Part shown: positions 7,955-17,761 of the stretch, one piece after another
Position numbering within the stretch: the stretch's first letter is position 1
How the letters are laid out: every line of letters starts with the position of its first letter
Origin: Stenotrophomonas terrae
GTDB lineage: Bacteria > Pseudomonadota > Gammaproteobacteria > Xanthomonadales > Xanthomonadaceae
Direction: 5' to 3'
Assembly (NCBI RefSeq): GCF_001431465.1
Contig: NZ_LDJJ01000015.1
Location: 38,280-102,279 of the forward strand
Length of the DNA: 64,000 nt
Notes under the pieces: generated by a model
Told to the model about the DNA's origin: nothing
Seen by the model: the letters and a program-made list of their open reading frames with translations, nothing else
Database searches by the model: none
Program-made: the position numbers and the translations under genes

Positions 7955-9670
7955 CTACTGCGCCAATCTCTTGTCCCGCGCGATCTGATCCGCCATCGCC
8001 GCGTCCAGCTGCGCCTGCAGCTCGCTCTGGTTCACCTGCGCATCGAGCACGAACACCTTGACGCCATGCGCCGGCACCTCGGCCTGCAGCGTGTGCTTCA
8101 CCTTTACGCTGCCGCCATCCAATGCATCACGCCACTGCCCGGCCTGCAGATAACGACTCACCTCGAACGTGTGCGCGGCATCGCCCTTGTTCAACAGCAC
8201 CAATACCGTCTGCGCGGTATCGCCCTGCTGCAGCACGCGGTAGAACACCGCCTCGTCGCCCTGCAAGCGCTCGTTGACCTGCAGGCCACGCTGCAATGCG
8301 GGCGTTGCTTCGCGCAGCTTGGCGATGCGCTGCAAGGGCGCGAAGATCGGACTCTGCCCTGCAGCATCCACACGCTGCTGGCCGAAGTAGGCACGGTTGC
8401 CGGCATGCTCGGCACGGCCGCGCATGAAGCCGATTTCCGAGCCGTAATAAAGCACCGGAATACCGCGTGCGGTGAACAACCAGTTGTGCGCATCGATGAA
8501 ACCGGCGTCGCTGGCATCCAGCCGCGCCATGTCGTGGTTGTCGTAGAAGCTCATCAGTGCGTATGGATTCGCATACGGGCCACCGCTCAGATGCAGCGGT
8601 TCGGCCAGGGCCTCAAAGCCCTTCTGCTCCTTGCCGAACACCGATGACAAAGCGCCACGCAGCGGGAAATCAAGCACGCTGACATTCGCGTTCGACGGCC
8701 AGGTGTGCTCGGCAATCTTGGCCGCGTCGTAGTCGAAGGCTTCGCCGAACATGAACATGCCCGGGTGCTCGGCGCGGATGCGCTGCACGAATTCATGCCA
8801 CCACGGGTGCGGCAGCCAACCGATGGTGTCGATGCGCAGGGCGTCCACGCCTTGCGCGGTCCACTGCAGGTAGGCACCAACCAGATAGTCCATCACCGCC
8901 GGATTGTGCTCGTTGAAATCCGACAGCTCGGCCAGGTTGCCGTCAAAGATCGAGCCCTTGCTGCCATCGACCGGGCCGATGTTGTTGTAGAACGCGTGCA
9001 ACGGGTTGTGCTTCGGGTCGAGCTTGTCCGGTGCCAGATTCTGGTGGTCAGCGATCAGCTTGCCGTCCTTGTCGAAGATCTGCCCGAACTGCGGCTGGCG
9101 CTTGGGCATGGTCCAGGCCGGGGAACCGTGGTTGCCGACGATATCCAGCACCACCTTCAGCTTGGCGTCGTGCAGGCCCTTGGTCAGCCCGGCGAAATCC
9201 AGATCGGCGCTGGGCAGGTGTTCGTCCAGCTTGTAGAAGTTGATACCCCAGTAACCGTGGTAGCCGGTCTTGCCGCGGTCGGTCAGCGTGCTGGTGCAGC
9301 TGATCGGCTTGCTGCCGGTGAAGGCCTGGTCGGGGTTGTCGATGATGGGCGTGATCCACACCGCGCCAAAGCCGAGGTTGCGGATGTAGTCGGCGTTGTC
9401 CAGCACGCCCTTGAAGTCGCCGCCGAGGTAGCCGATGTTGCCGTCAACCTTGTCCGGGCATGGCACCGGAATATCGAAGCTTGGGTGCTCGCCACCCTGA
9501 TCGCGGTGATCGTTGCTGACATCGCCATTGACGAAACGGTCGGTGACCACGAAGTACACCGCGTCACTGGCAAACGGCTCGGTGGTGCCGATGTACTCCG
9601 GCCGGTTGCCGGCCAAAGCCGTACCCGCCACCAAGGCCAGACCCACCGCTGCTGCCAAACGACTACGCAT
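7955..9670 (-). CDS. Periplasmic GH13 alpha-amylase/cyclomaltodextrinase-like enzyme
   Basis: This 571-residue glycoside hydrolase family 13 enzyme has a signal peptide (MRSRLAAAVGLALVAGTALAGN). Catalytic residues are visible: nucleophile Asp281 (DALRIDTIG), acid/base Glu310 (FMFGEAFD) and Asp380 (FYDNHD). The N-terminal DAVYFVVTDRFVNGD and the barrel layout resemble cyclomaltodextrin glucanotransferase/alpha-amylase types. A C-terminal beta domain runs from about residue 450. ATG 9670 overlaps the MFS transporter stop as TGATG, so the two genes are coupled. The likely job is cleaving malto-oligosaccharides in the periplasm before transport. Exact specificity cannot be read from sequence. Confidence 0.92.
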   Translation of the reverse strand: MRSRLAAAVGLALVAGTALAGNRPEYIGTTEPFASDAVYFVVTDRFVNGDVSNDHRDQGGEHPSFDIPVPCPDKVDGNIGYLGGDFKGVLDNADYIRNLGFGAVWITPIIDNPDQAFTGSKPISCTSTLTDRGKTGYHGYWGINFYKLDEHLPSADLDFAGLTKGLHDAKLKVVLDIVGNHGSPAWTMPKRQPQFGQIFDKDGKLIADHQNLAPDKLDPKHNPLHAFYNNIGPVDGSKGSIFDGNLAELSDFNEHNPAVMDYLVGAYLQWTAQGVDALRIDTIGWLPHPWWHEFVQRIRAEHPGMFMFGEAFDYDAAKIAEHTWPSNANVSVLDFPLRGALSSVFGKEQKGFEALAEPLHLSGGPYANPYALMSFYDNHDMARLDASDAGFIDAHNWLFTARGIPVLYYGSEIGFMRGRAEHAGNRAYFGQQRVDAAGQSPIFAPLQRIAKLREATPALQRGLQVNERLQGDEAVFYRVLQQGDTAQTVLVLLNKGDAAHTFEVSRYLQAGQWRDALDGGSVKVKHTLQAEVPAHGVKVFVLDAQVNQSELQAQLDAAMADQIARDKRLAQ

Positions 9671-11151
9671 CACACCACCTCCTGTTGCGACGGAACCCGC
9701 AATACACACAGCCCGGCCACGAACAGGCTGCAACCACCCAGCACCAGCACGTGGATGGGGTCACCGCCCAGCCAGTTGCGCAGGGCAAAACCCAGCGCGC
9801 TGGCCGCGACCAACTGCGGTATCACGATGAAGAAATTGAAGATGCCCATGTACACGCCCATCTTGGCCGCCGGCACGCTGTCCGACAGCAGGGCATACGG
9901 CAAGGACAGGATCGATGCCCAGGCAAAACCCACGCCCACCATCGACAGCAGCAGCCAATGCGGGTCCTTGATCAGCATCAGCGAGATCAGCCCCAGCCCA
10001 CCCAGCCACAGGTTGACCAGGTGGCTCCAGCGCAGGCCGATCGCGCGCACCATCAATGGAATGATCAGCGCAGCCACCGCGGCAAAACCGTTGTAGGCAC
10101 CAAACAGCACGCCGACCCAGTTTGCGCCTTCGTTGTAGGCCGCGGTCTGCGTATCGGTAGAGCCGAAATGGGTGCCGGCTACCGCTGCGGTGGTGTAGAT
10201 CCACATCGCAAACAGTGCAAACCAGGAAAAGAACTGCACCCAGGCAAGGCGCCGCATCGTGCCCGGCATGCTGCGCAGGTCGTCGACGATGGTGGCCAGC
10301 ATATGCGTGCCCGGCAGCACCCGCGCCACCGCCAGCAACAAACCGTAGCTGGCACACAGGCCCGCCAGCACATAGAGCATGCGATCACCTTGCCGCCACG
10401 CGATCAGGGCCGCCAGTACCACGCCTAGGCCCAGCCATAGACCGATCTGGCGCCACTGCGGCGGGCCACCCACACGCTGTGCGGCGTGTACCGGCGACGG
10501 CTCGGCATCATCGAAGCTGGCCAGCTCGGCCGGCGAGTACTCGCGCGTGCTGAACACGGTCCAGCTCATCGCCAGCAGCAACACCACGGCGCCAAAATAG
10601 AACGCATAGCGCACGGTATCGGGCACTTCACCGGGACCGGCCGTATTGGCCACGCCGAAGTGGGCCAGGATGAAGGGCAGAAAGCTGGCCACCACCGCGC
10701 CTACGCCGATGAAAAAACTCTGCATCGAAAACCCGGCCGGGCGCTGCCTGGGCGAAAGCTGGTCACCGACGAAGGCGCGGAACGGCTCCATCGAGATATT
10801 GATCGATGCGTCCAGCACCCAGAGCGTGCCTGCCGCAATCCACAGCGTCGGCGAATTCGGCATGACCAGCAGGGCCAGCGTTGTCAGCACCGCGCCGATC
10901 ATGAAGTAAGGCCGGCGGCGGCCCCAGCGCGTCCAGGTGCGGTCGGACAGGTAGCCGATCACCGGCTGCACCAGCAGGCCGGTCAGGGGTGCGGCGATCC
11001 ACAGCCCCGGCACCGCATCCATCGGCGCGCCCAGCGTTTCAAAGATACGGCTGGCATTGGCGTTCTGCAGCGCGAAGCCGAACTGGATACCCAGGAAGCC
11101 GAAACACATGTTCCAGATCTGCCAGAACGACAGCTGCGGTTTGCTATTCAT
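9670..11151 (-). CDS. MFS sugar transporter, maltose/malto-oligosaccharide type
   Basis: This 493-residue inner-membrane protein has about 12 hydrophobic segments. It begins QLSFWQIWNMCFGFLGIQFGFALQNAN, typical of the sucrose/maltose (GPH-SLC45-like) MFS transporters found with TonB receptors and alpha-glucosidases in Xanthomonads and Caulobacter. The MFS A-motif analogue is GYLSDRTWTRWGRRRPYF (about residues 62-80). ATG 11151 is chosen because it sits behind an AGGGGGGAAG ribosome site. It is the first gene of the minus-strand operon with the periplasmic GH13, divergent from the GH97 gene. The 11152-11362 spacer carries the shared LacI-type operator. Confidence 0.9.
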   Translation of the reverse strand: MNSKPQLSFWQIWNMCFGFLGIQFGFALQNANASRIFETLGAPMDAVPGLWIAAPLTGLLVQPVIGYLSDRTWTRWGRRRPYFMIGAVLTTLALLVMPNSPTLWIAAGTLWVLDASINISMEPFRAFVGDQLSPRQRPAGFSMQSFFIGVGAVVASFLPFILAHFGVANTAGPGEVPDTVRYAFYFGAVVLLLAMSWTVFSTREYSPAELASFDDAEPSPVHAAQRVGGPPQWRQIGLWLGLGVVLAALIAWRQGDRMLYVLAGLCASYGLLLAVARVLPGTHMLATIVDDLRSMPGTMRRLAWVQFFSWFALFAMWIYTTAAVAGTHFGSTDTQTAAYNEGANWVGVLFGAYNGFAAVAALIIPLMVRAIGLRWSHLVNLWLGGLGLISLMLIKDPHWLLLSMVGVGFAWASILSLPYALLSDSVPAAKMGVYMGIFNFFIVIPQLVAASALGFALRNWLGGDPIHVLVLGGCSLFVAGLCVLRVPSQQEVV

Positions 11152-11247
11152 CAAGCGCTTCCCCCCTCCGGGAATCACGGATGCGATGGTTGGGCGCGGA
11201 TGCGCTGCGGCCATGGTAGAGGGCGCACCTGTGATCTGCACCGCCGT

Positions 11248-11264
11248 TGCATACGTATTCAATG
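11248..11264. promoter_or_regulatory. LacI-type operator between MFS and GH97 genes
   Basis: TGCATACGTATTCAATG, with the palindromic core ATACGTAT, lies in the divergent spacer 97 bases from the MFS start and 99 bases from the GH97 start. The identical 17-mer occurs inverted at 13606-13622, and its first 14 bases at 19470-19486. The shared sequence is seen directly; the regulator is inferred. Confidence 0.75.
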
Positions 11265-11362
11265 CGGCATTGCGCCCACGGCGGCCTGCGCCGGGGAATA
11301 GTGGCGCCACGTGCCGCCCCGCAGGGCCGGCGCGCCGACCAGAACCCGGAGTTGAGACCCGC

Positions 11363-13429
11363 ATGGCCGATACACGTCCCACCCCTGCCCGCCTGTCGCT
11401 GAAAGCCGCCTTCGCGCTGCTGCTGATCAGCTGCCTGCCGGCCCACGCCGCCGACCTGGCGCGCGTCACCTCGCCCGACAAGCACCTGGTGGTGATCGTC
11501 GAATCCCAGCACGAGGGCCGCCCCTCGTACCGGGTGGAACGCAACGGCGAGGCGGTGATTGCGCCGTCGCGGCTGGGCATGTTGCTGGGCGATGGCCGGC
11601 TGGAGCGCAATGTCGCGCTGACCGGCCAGTCGCAGCGCAGCTTCGATGAAACCTGGGAGCAGCCGTGGGGCGAGCGCCGCCTCACCCGCAACCACTACAA
11701 CGAGCTACGTGCCAGCTTCACCGAGAAGCCGGGCGCCGGCCGCAACTACGAGCGCCGCTTTGATGTCGTGTTCCGCGTCTACGACGATGGCATCGGCTTC
11801 CGCTACGAGTTCCCGCAGCAGTCCGGCATGAAGCAGGCGCAGATCCACGCCGAACTGACCGAATTCGCGCTGGCCCGCCCGGCGACCGCGTGGTGGATCC
11901 CCGCCTTCGAGTGGAACCGCGAGGAATACCTGTACCACCAGACGCCGCTGAAGGAAGTTGGCACCGCGCAGACCCCGCTGACCCTGCGCAGCGACAACGG
12001 CCTGCATATCTCCATCCATGAAGCCGCGCTGGTCGACTATGCCGGCATGAACCTGGCCCGCGGTGATGGCGACATCCTGCACGCCACGCTGACCCCGTCC
12101 AGCAGCGGTGCGCCGGTTGTGCGCGCCCTGCCCTTCAATACCCCGTGGCGCACCATCACCATCGGCGAAAAGGCCGGCGATCTGGCCGAATCCAGCCTGA
12201 TCCTCAACCTCAACGAGCCCAACGCGATTGGCGATGTGAGCTGGTTCAAGCCGGCCAAATATGCCGGCGTGTGGTGGTCGCTGCACCTGGAAACCGAAAC
12301 CTGGGCCACCGGCCCCAAGCACGGCGCCACCACCGCCAATACCCGCCGCTACATCGACTTTGCCGCCGAAAATGGCTTCCGCGGCGTACTGGTGGAAGGC
12401 TGGAACGTTGGCTGGGACGGCGACTGGTTCGCCAATGGCGAGGCTTTCGACTTCACCCGCGCCACGCCCGATTTCGACCTGCCCGGGCTTGCCAGCTATG
12501 CCGCCGGCAAGGGCGTGCACCTGATCGGCCACCATGAAACCGCTTGCGCGGTCAGCCATTACGAGCGGCAGCTGCCGGCAGCGCTGGATCTGTACGCGCG
12601 CAACGGCGTGGACGTGATCAAGACCGGCTATGTCTGCGACGCCGGCGACATCCACCGCCAGGATCAGGCCGATGGCCCGATCACCCGCGAATGGCACGAA
12701 GGCCAGTGGATGAGCAACCACAACCTGCGCGTGCTGCAGCAGGCCGCCGCCAAGCACATCGCGATCAACTCGCACGAGCCGATCAAGGACACCGGCCTGC
12801 GCCGCACCTACCCCAACTGGGTATCGCGCGAGGGTGCGCGCGGCATGGAATTCAACGCCTGGGGCAACCCGCCCAACCCGCCGGGCCATGAGGCCACGCT
12901 GGTGTTCACCCGCATGCTGGGCGGGCCGATGGATTACACGCCCGGCATCGTCAGCCTGAAGGGCCGCAACGGCCTGGCCCTGCGCAGCACCCTGGCCAAG
13001 CAACTCGCCTTGTACGTGGTGCTGTACAGCCCGGTGCAGATGGTGGCCGACCTGCCCGAGCATTACGCGCAGCATCCGGACGCCTTCCAGTTCATCAAGG
13101 ACGTGGCGGTGGATTGGGAAGAAAGCCACGTCCTGAACGGCGAAGTCGGCCAATACGTGACGTTTGCACGCAAGGCCCGCGGCAGCCAGGAATGGTTCGT
13201 CGGCAGCGTCGGCAGCGAGACGCCGCAGGCGCTGGACGTGCCGCTGAGCTTCCTCGACGCGGGCAAGCGCTATCGCGCGGAAATCTACCGCGACGGTGAC
13301 GGCGCCAACTGGCAAACCGCACCGTTTGCCTTCGTCCGCGAGACGCGCGAGGTCGGCCGTGGCGACCGTATCAAATTGCAGCTGGGCGCCGGTGGCGGCG
13401 CTGCGCTGCGGTTTGTACCGCTGGATTAA
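11363..13429 (+). CDS. GH97 alpha-glucosidase (SusB-like), secreted
   Basis: This 688-residue GH97 enzyme has a signal peptide (LKAAFALLLISCLPAHAADL). The N-terminal beta-sandwich spans about residues 35-290, the catalytic TIM barrel about 300-580, and a C-terminal beta domain follows. Three glutamates stand out: Glu392 in HHETACA, Glu472 in NSHEPIK and Glu496 in RGMEFNAW. The 24-residue spacing of the last two equals that of Glu508 and Glu532 in Bacteroides SusB. With the conserved HHET glutamate, this points to the inverting alpha-glucosidase subgroup rather than the retaining alpha-galactosidases. It would release glucose from malto-oligosaccharides in the periplasm. ATG 11363 follows a GAGACCC ribosome-site region. 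Confidence 0.93.
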   Translation: MADTRPTPARLSLKAAFALLLISCLPAHAADLARVTSPDKHLVVIVESQHEGRPSYRVERNGEAVIAPSRLGMLLGDGRLERNVALTGQSQRSFDETWEQPWGERRLTRNHYNELRASFTEKPGAGRNYERRFDVVFRVYDDGIGFRYEFPQQSGMKQAQIHAELTEFALARPATAWWIPAFEWNREEYLYHQTPLKEVGTAQTPLTLRSDNGLHISIHEAALVDYAGMNLARGDGDILHATLTPSSSGAPVVRALPFNTPWRTITIGEKAGDLAESSLILNLNEPNAIGDVSWFKPAKYAGVWWSLHLETETWATGPKHGATTANTRRYIDFAAENGFRGVLVEGWNVGWDGDWFANGEAFDFTRATPDFDLPGLASYAAGKGVHLIGHHETACAVSHYERQLPAALDLYARNGVDVIKTGYVCDAGDIHRQDQADGPITREWHEGQWMSNHNLRVLQQAAAKHIAINSHEPIKDTGLRRTYPNWVSREGARGMEFNAWGNPPNPPGHEATLVFTRMLGGPMDYTPGIVSLKGRNGLALRSTLAKQLALYVVLYSPVQMVADLPEHYAQHPDAFQFIKDVAVDWEESHVLNGEVGQYVTFARKARGSQEWFVGSVGSETPQALDVPLSFLDAGKRYRAEIYRDGDGANWQTAPFAFVRETREVGRGDRIKLQLGAGGGAALRFVPLD

Positions 13430-13443
13430 GCCCCTGTCGCACT

Positions 13444-13470
13444 GAAGCAAGGCGTTTCGGGCCTTGCTTC
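13444..13470 (+). terminator. Hairpin after GH97 gene
   Basis: A 10-bp perfect stem (GAAGCAAGGC / GCCTTGCTTC) with a 7-base loop lies 14 bases after the GH97 stop. No T run follows, so it may act as an RNA end-stabilising hairpin as much as a terminator. The rest of the 330-base gap up to the TonB receptor holds the next operator. Confidence 0.55.
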
Positions 13471-13605
13471 CCACCCGTCATTTTCCGCATCAATGGAGAT
13501 GACGGCTTGAGGGCAGCGGCGCAGGTGCCCGCTGCCCTTTCCCTGTACAGACATCCAAAACCACCGCAGAAAGCGTTTTCAGACCTATCTGCCGCCCCTG
13601 CACGC

Positions 13606-13622
13606 CATTGAATACGTATGCA
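13606..13622. promoter_or_regulatory. LacI-type operator upstream of the TonB receptor
   Basis: CATTGAATACGTATGCA is the exact reverse complement of the 17-mer at 11248-11264. It lies 137 bases upstream of the TonB receptor start. Confidence 0.75.
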
Positions 13623-13759
13623 GGTCGGCGCCACGGCCTTGCGTGCTGATTACCATGCGAGACAGTCGCAAGCAGCGAAAAAAACAATGCGACGCATCCC
13701 CCGCACCCATGTGGGGGAGCAGAAAAGCAACCAACCGACATCACCTGGGAGAGGGGAGT

Positions 13760-16528
13760 ATGTTGAACAACAAGCGCAACCTGCTGAGCGTTGCACTGGC
13801 TTCGGCCATCACGCTGGGCGCAACCGCCGCACACGCGCAGAGCGTGGACGACGAGGCCACTGCAAAAGCAAAGGCCCAGGCCACTGACCTGGATACCGTC
13901 ACCGTTACCGGCATCCGCCGCGGCATCGAGAGTGCGATCTCGGTCAAGCGCGACTCGACCTCGATCGTGGAAGCCATCTCGGCCGAAGACATCGGCAAGT
14001 TGCCCGACGTCAGCATCGCCGAATCCATCGCCCGCCTGCCCGGCCTGGCTGCCCAGCGCGTCGCTGGCCGCGCCCAGGTGATCAGCGTGCGTGGCTTGTC
14101 GCCCGACTTCGCCACCACCCTGCTCAACGGCCGCGAAATGGTCAGCACCGGTGACAACCGCTCGGTGGAGTTCGACCAGTACCCGTCCGAACTGATCAGC
14201 GGCGTCACCGTCTACAAGACCCCCGACGCAGGCCTAGTTGGCCAGGGCCTGTCCGGCACGCTGGACCTGCAGACCGTGCGCCCGCTCAGCTACAACGAGC
14301 GCGTCATCGCCGTCAGCGGCCGCTACCAGAAGAACTCGCTGGGCGAAGCGGCCGGCGAAGATCCGTATGGCAACCGCCTCAATTTCAGCTACGTCGACAA
14401 GTTCGCCGACAACACCATCGGCCTGGCCATTGGCATCTCCCACTCGGAGATGTCCAAGCAGGAAAACCAGGTCGGCCTGTATGAGCCATGGCAGGCAATC
14501 GGTGACAACTGGCGCCCCGGCGTGGCTGAAGGCACCTATTACTCCGACGGCATCAAGGCCTTGCGCCGCACCGGCCATTCCAAGCGCGACGGGGTGATGG
14601 CAACCCTGCAGTTCCGGCCCAACAACAGCTGGACCAGCACGCTGGACACCTTCTACACCAAGGCCAAGGAATACGACACCGCCAACCAGATGGAAATCCA
14701 TCTGGGCGACTACAACGGTGGCTATGACCGCCTGAACGTCACCGACGTGGTGGTCAACGGCAATGGCAGCTTCGTCAGCGGCGTGGCGCACAACGTCTAC
14801 CCGCTGGTGCGCGGCATGTACAACAACCGCGAAGACACCATCAAGGCGGTTGGCTGGAACAACGAATTCACCTTCGGCGAGGTGCGCGTGGTGGCCGACG
14901 TCAGCTGGTCCAAGGCCGAGCGTGACGAACTGAACCTTGAGAACAACCTGCAGCTGCTGCCGGCGCCGATGCTGGATTCGGTCAAGCTGAATTTCGCAGG
15001 CGGCAGCTTCCCGCAGTTCACGCCCGGCCTTGATTATTCGGACTACAGCAAGCTCTACCTGACCAACACCATCTATGGTTCGGGTTACGGCAAGACCCCG
15101 CATGTTGACGACGAGCTGAAGGGCTTCAAGCTGGCTGCCACCTTCCCGGTACCGGAAGGCTTCACCTGGTTCTCCGACTTCGACGTTGGCGTCAACTACG
15201 CCGATCGCAGCAAGAACAAGACCCAGGCCGAAGGCAACATCAACCTGGGTGCCCAGGGCATCACCAACATCGCCGCTGACCTGCAGTACAAGCCGGTCAA
15301 CCTGGGCTTTGCCGGCGCCGGCTATATCCCCGCCTGGAACGTACCGGCAGCGGTTGGCCGCTACATGCTGTTCAACCCGACCACCACCGAGAGCTACCTG
15401 ATTCCGAAGCAGTGGACGGTGGATGAGAAGATCACCACCACCTTCCTGCGCGCCAACATCAGCACGCAGATCGGCTCGATCCCGGTACGCGGCAACGTCG
15501 GCATCCAGGCCCAGTACGCCGACCAATCCTCGCGCTCCAACTACTGGGACAGCTCGCAGGGCGTGGGCAATGAAGTTGTTCCGATCAACGAAGGCGAGAA
15601 GTACCTGGACTTCCTGCCCAGCCTGAACCTGGCGTTCGAGCTGCCGGCCGAGAACACCGTGCGTTTCGCCCTGGCCCGCCAGGTAGCGCGCCCGCGCGTG
15701 GATGAACTGCGTGCCTCGATGGAATTCGGCATGGACACCACCCTGGGCAAGCCCGGCGCCAGCGGCGGTAACCCGCATCTGCGTCCGTGGGTCGCCAACG
15801 CCGTGGACCTGTCCTGGGAAAAGTACTTCGGCAACAAGGCTTATGTGGCTGCTGCCGTGTTCTACAAGGACCTGAAGAGCTACATCTACACCGAAAAGCG
15901 TGACGGCTACGATTTCACCGACCAGGTAGCAGAGTGGCTGAAGGTTGACACCAATGAAGCCCAGTTGCAGCAGCCGGCGCAGATGACCGGCTACTACACC
16001 GCCCCGTTCAACGGCACCGGTGGCAGCCTGCGCGGCGCTGAACTGACCGCATCGTTGCCGCTGGATCTGTTCTCCGACGCCCTGCGCGGCTTCGGCGTGG
16101 TGGCCAGCGCCAGCTTCAACGACAGCGACATCAAGATCAAGCCCGATCCGGGCACCACCTCCAGCGTTGGCAGCGATCCGATCATGCTGCCGGGCCTGTC
16201 CAAGCGCGTTTACAACTTCACCGCCTACTACGAGAACAGCGGCTTTGAAGTGCGTTTGAACCAGCGCAAGCGTTCGGACTTCATCGGTGAGATCGGCAAC
16301 TTCAACGGCGCCCGCACCCTGCGTTATGTGAAGGGTGAGAACGTGCTGGATGCGCAGGTAGGCTACAGCTTCGCCGACAGCACCATGTTCAGCGGCCTGA
16401 GCCTGTTCCTGCAGGCCAGCAACCTGACCAACTCCAAGTACGAAACCTATGCCGGCACCAAGGATCGTCCGCTGGAAACCGTGGAATGGGGCCGCACCTA
16501 CCAGGTGGGTGTGAACTACAAGTTCTGA
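13760..16528 (+). CDS. TonB-dependent receptor, malto-oligosaccharide type
   Basis: This 922-residue outer-membrane receptor starts at ATG 13760 behind a strong GGAGAGGGGAG ribosome site. A signal peptide ending AHAQ comes first, then the TonB box region (DLDTVTVTGIRRG). The plug domain covers about residues 60-175 (KLPDVSIAESIARLPGLAAQRV, ISVRGLSPDFATTLLNGREM, DLQTVRPL), and a 22-strand barrel ends in the outer-membrane signature YQVGVNYKF. The plug type is that of the Xanthomonas/Caulobacter TonB receptor subfamily used for plant sugars. It lies between GH97 and other alpha-glucan genes, with the shared operator upstream. Import of maltodextrins across the outer membrane is the likely role. 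Confidence 0.95.
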   Translation: MLNNKRNLLSVALASAITLGATAAHAQSVDDEATAKAKAQATDLDTVTVTGIRRGIESAISVKRDSTSIVEAISAEDIGKLPDVSIAESIARLPGLAAQRVAGRAQVISVRGLSPDFATTLLNGREMVSTGDNRSVEFDQYPSELISGVTVYKTPDAGLVGQGLSGTLDLQTVRPLSYNERVIAVSGRYQKNSLGEAAGEDPYGNRLNFSYVDKFADNTIGLAIGISHSEMSKQENQVGLYEPWQAIGDNWRPGVAEGTYYSDGIKALRRTGHSKRDGVMATLQFRPNNSWTSTLDTFYTKAKEYDTANQMEIHLGDYNGGYDRLNVTDVVVNGNGSFVSGVAHNVYPLVRGMYNNREDTIKAVGWNNEFTFGEVRVVADVSWSKAERDELNLENNLQLLPAPMLDSVKLNFAGGSFPQFTPGLDYSDYSKLYLTNTIYGSGYGKTPHVDDELKGFKLAATFPVPEGFTWFSDFDVGVNYADRSKNKTQAEGNINLGAQGITNIAADLQYKPVNLGFAGAGYIPAWNVPAAVGRYMLFNPTTTESYLIPKQWTVDEKITTTFLRANISTQIGSIPVRGNVGIQAQYADQSSRSNYWDSSQGVGNEVVPINEGEKYLDFLPSLNLAFELPAENTVRFALARQVARPRVDELRASMEFGMDTTLGKPGASGGNPHLRPWVANAVDLSWEKYFGNKAYVAAAVFYKDLKSYIYTEKRDGYDFTDQVAEWLKVDTNEAQLQQPAQMTGYYTAPFNGTGGSLRGAELTASLPLDLFSDALRGFGVVASASFNDSDIKIKPDPGTTSSVGSDPIMLPGLSKRVYNFTAYYENSGFEVRLNQRKRSDFIGEIGNFNGARTLRYVKGENVLDAQVGYSFADSTMFSGLSLFLQASNLTNSKYETYAGTKDRPLETVEWGRTYQVGVNYKF

Positions 16529-16550
16529 TCTGCCATATCGCGATGTAACG

Positions 16551-16578
16551 AAGGCCCGCTGCCAAGGCAGCGGGCCTT
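16551..16578 (+). terminator. Terminator of the TonB receptor gene
   Basis: A 13-bp perfect stem (AAGGCCCGCTGCC / GGCAGCGGGCCTT) with a minimal loop lies 22 bases after the stop. It is followed by TGTTGTGTT, a T-rich but broken tract. Confidence 0.8.
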
Positions 16579-16696
16579 TGTTGTGTTCGCTGAAGTGCTA
16601 GCCGGCACCGTAGGGAGCTTGGCAGCAAGACGGGCTTTCAGCTAACGTCACTGCGTTGTGTCGAATCAAACCAACCGTCAACAAGGACGCTGACCC

Positions 16697-17428
16697 ATGG
16701 ATTTTCTGCGCCGGCTGCTGCGCAAACAGCACAACGAGCACCCAATAGAGCTACGTCAGCTGCATGCCGCCCTCAAGGCCCACCACCGCTCCGCCCGGAT
16801 CGAAGCCGATCACATCCGCCTCGACAATGGAGTCTGCGTACGTACCCAGTTGATCGAAACCCATGCTTTCTCCAACGGCGGGGTCAGGACGGCTACAGCC
16901 ACGCTGACATCGCATGGCACTGCCTTCCCTGACGGTCTATACGAGTACCAGCATGCAAGCGGTGCGGATGTGGAAAGCGCACTGCACAATGGTTTTGATA
17001 CCTGGGCCAGAACGGATCTGGTTGCCATTCTCGATGCGCTGGCAGTACAGCCGGAACACTGCACGACGATGGAGCTCGACTTGCCCAGCGATGCCAAGCA
17101 AGGTCCACGTTGCCGGCAAGTCGTGTTCGGGCCCACTGCCCGTTACGCCGCCAGCCCTGCCGCGGAGGAAGCAGACCATGGGTTCTGTCCGTGCTGCCTG
17201 TTCACCAACAGCCGTGCAGCTTTCCAATCAAGCCTGGCCGCTGAGGGAGTGCTGGGCATCCGTATCTTCGTGAATCGAGACAGCGATGGTGAGTTCACTG
17301 CGGACTGCAGGGTCAATGGGCAGGATCACCCTGAGGCCCTACCCTTGCTGATCGAATACGCCAGAAGCTGGCCTGGCGAAGGCAATGAGTTCCGCAAGCA
17401 ATATGTCGTTATCCGCGATAAGCCTTGA
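16697..17428 (+). CDS. Conserved protein of unknown function (DUF6348-like)
   Basis: This 243-residue soluble protein has no signal peptide or membrane segment. A charged N-terminus (MDFLRRLLRKQHNEH) leads into a mixed alpha/beta domain. Recognisable stretches are RTATATLTSHGTAFPDGLYEYQH, a CPCC motif near residue 160 (DHGFCPCCLFTNS), and RIFVNRDSDGEFTADCRVNGQDHPEA near the end. It resembles, as far as I can recall, the DUF6348 family of uncharacterised bacterial proteins, some of which travel with polymorphic-toxin immunity genes. No such neighbour is visible here. The gene stands alone behind the receptor terminator. Confidence 0.7.
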   Translation: MDFLRRLLRKQHNEHPIELRQLHAALKAHHRSARIEADHIRLDNGVCVRTQLIETHAFSNGGVRTATATLTSHGTAFPDGLYEYQHASGADVESALHNGFDTWARTDLVAILDALAVQPEHCTTMELDLPSDAKQGPRCRQVVFGPTARYAASPAAEEADHGFCPCCLFTNSRAAFQSSLAAEGVLGIRIFVNRDSDGEFTADCRVNGQDHPEALPLLIEYARSWPGEGNEFRKQYVVIRDKP

Positions 17429-17561
17429 GCGTTGTTCACTGACCATCACATTCGAGGTGACGCAAGTGCATGCTCCACAGCAAATCCTTGGGGATCTGGC
17501 GTTGAGCTTTGGCTTTGAGCTTTGGCTTTAGATTTCGCTCTGCACTATTGCTCTGGAATTT

Positions 17562-17679
17562 CCCTTCTCCCGCTTGCGGGGGAAGGTGCCCGGAGGGCGG
17601 ATGGGGGAGCTTTGGGTTTGGCTTGCTTTTAAAAGCGCCCTCACCCCAACCCCTCTCCCGCAGGCGGGAGAGGGGCTTA
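17562..17679. repeat. Two palindromic intergenic repeats
   Basis: The first element runs CCCTTCTCCC-GCTTGCGGGGGAAGG, then GTGCCCGGAGGGCGGATG. The second is the CCCTCACCCCAACCCCTCTC type with CCGCAGGCGG at its centre. Both recur elsewhere in the window. The rest of the 17429-17761 gap is A/T-richer, low-complexity sequence with no gene. Confidence 0.75.
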
Positions 17680-17761
17680 GATCAAGAGCAAAATCAAAAT
17701 CAAAAGCAAAAAAAAGGCGGAGATGCTATCTCCGCCCGCACAAAAGAGAGAACAACAAAAC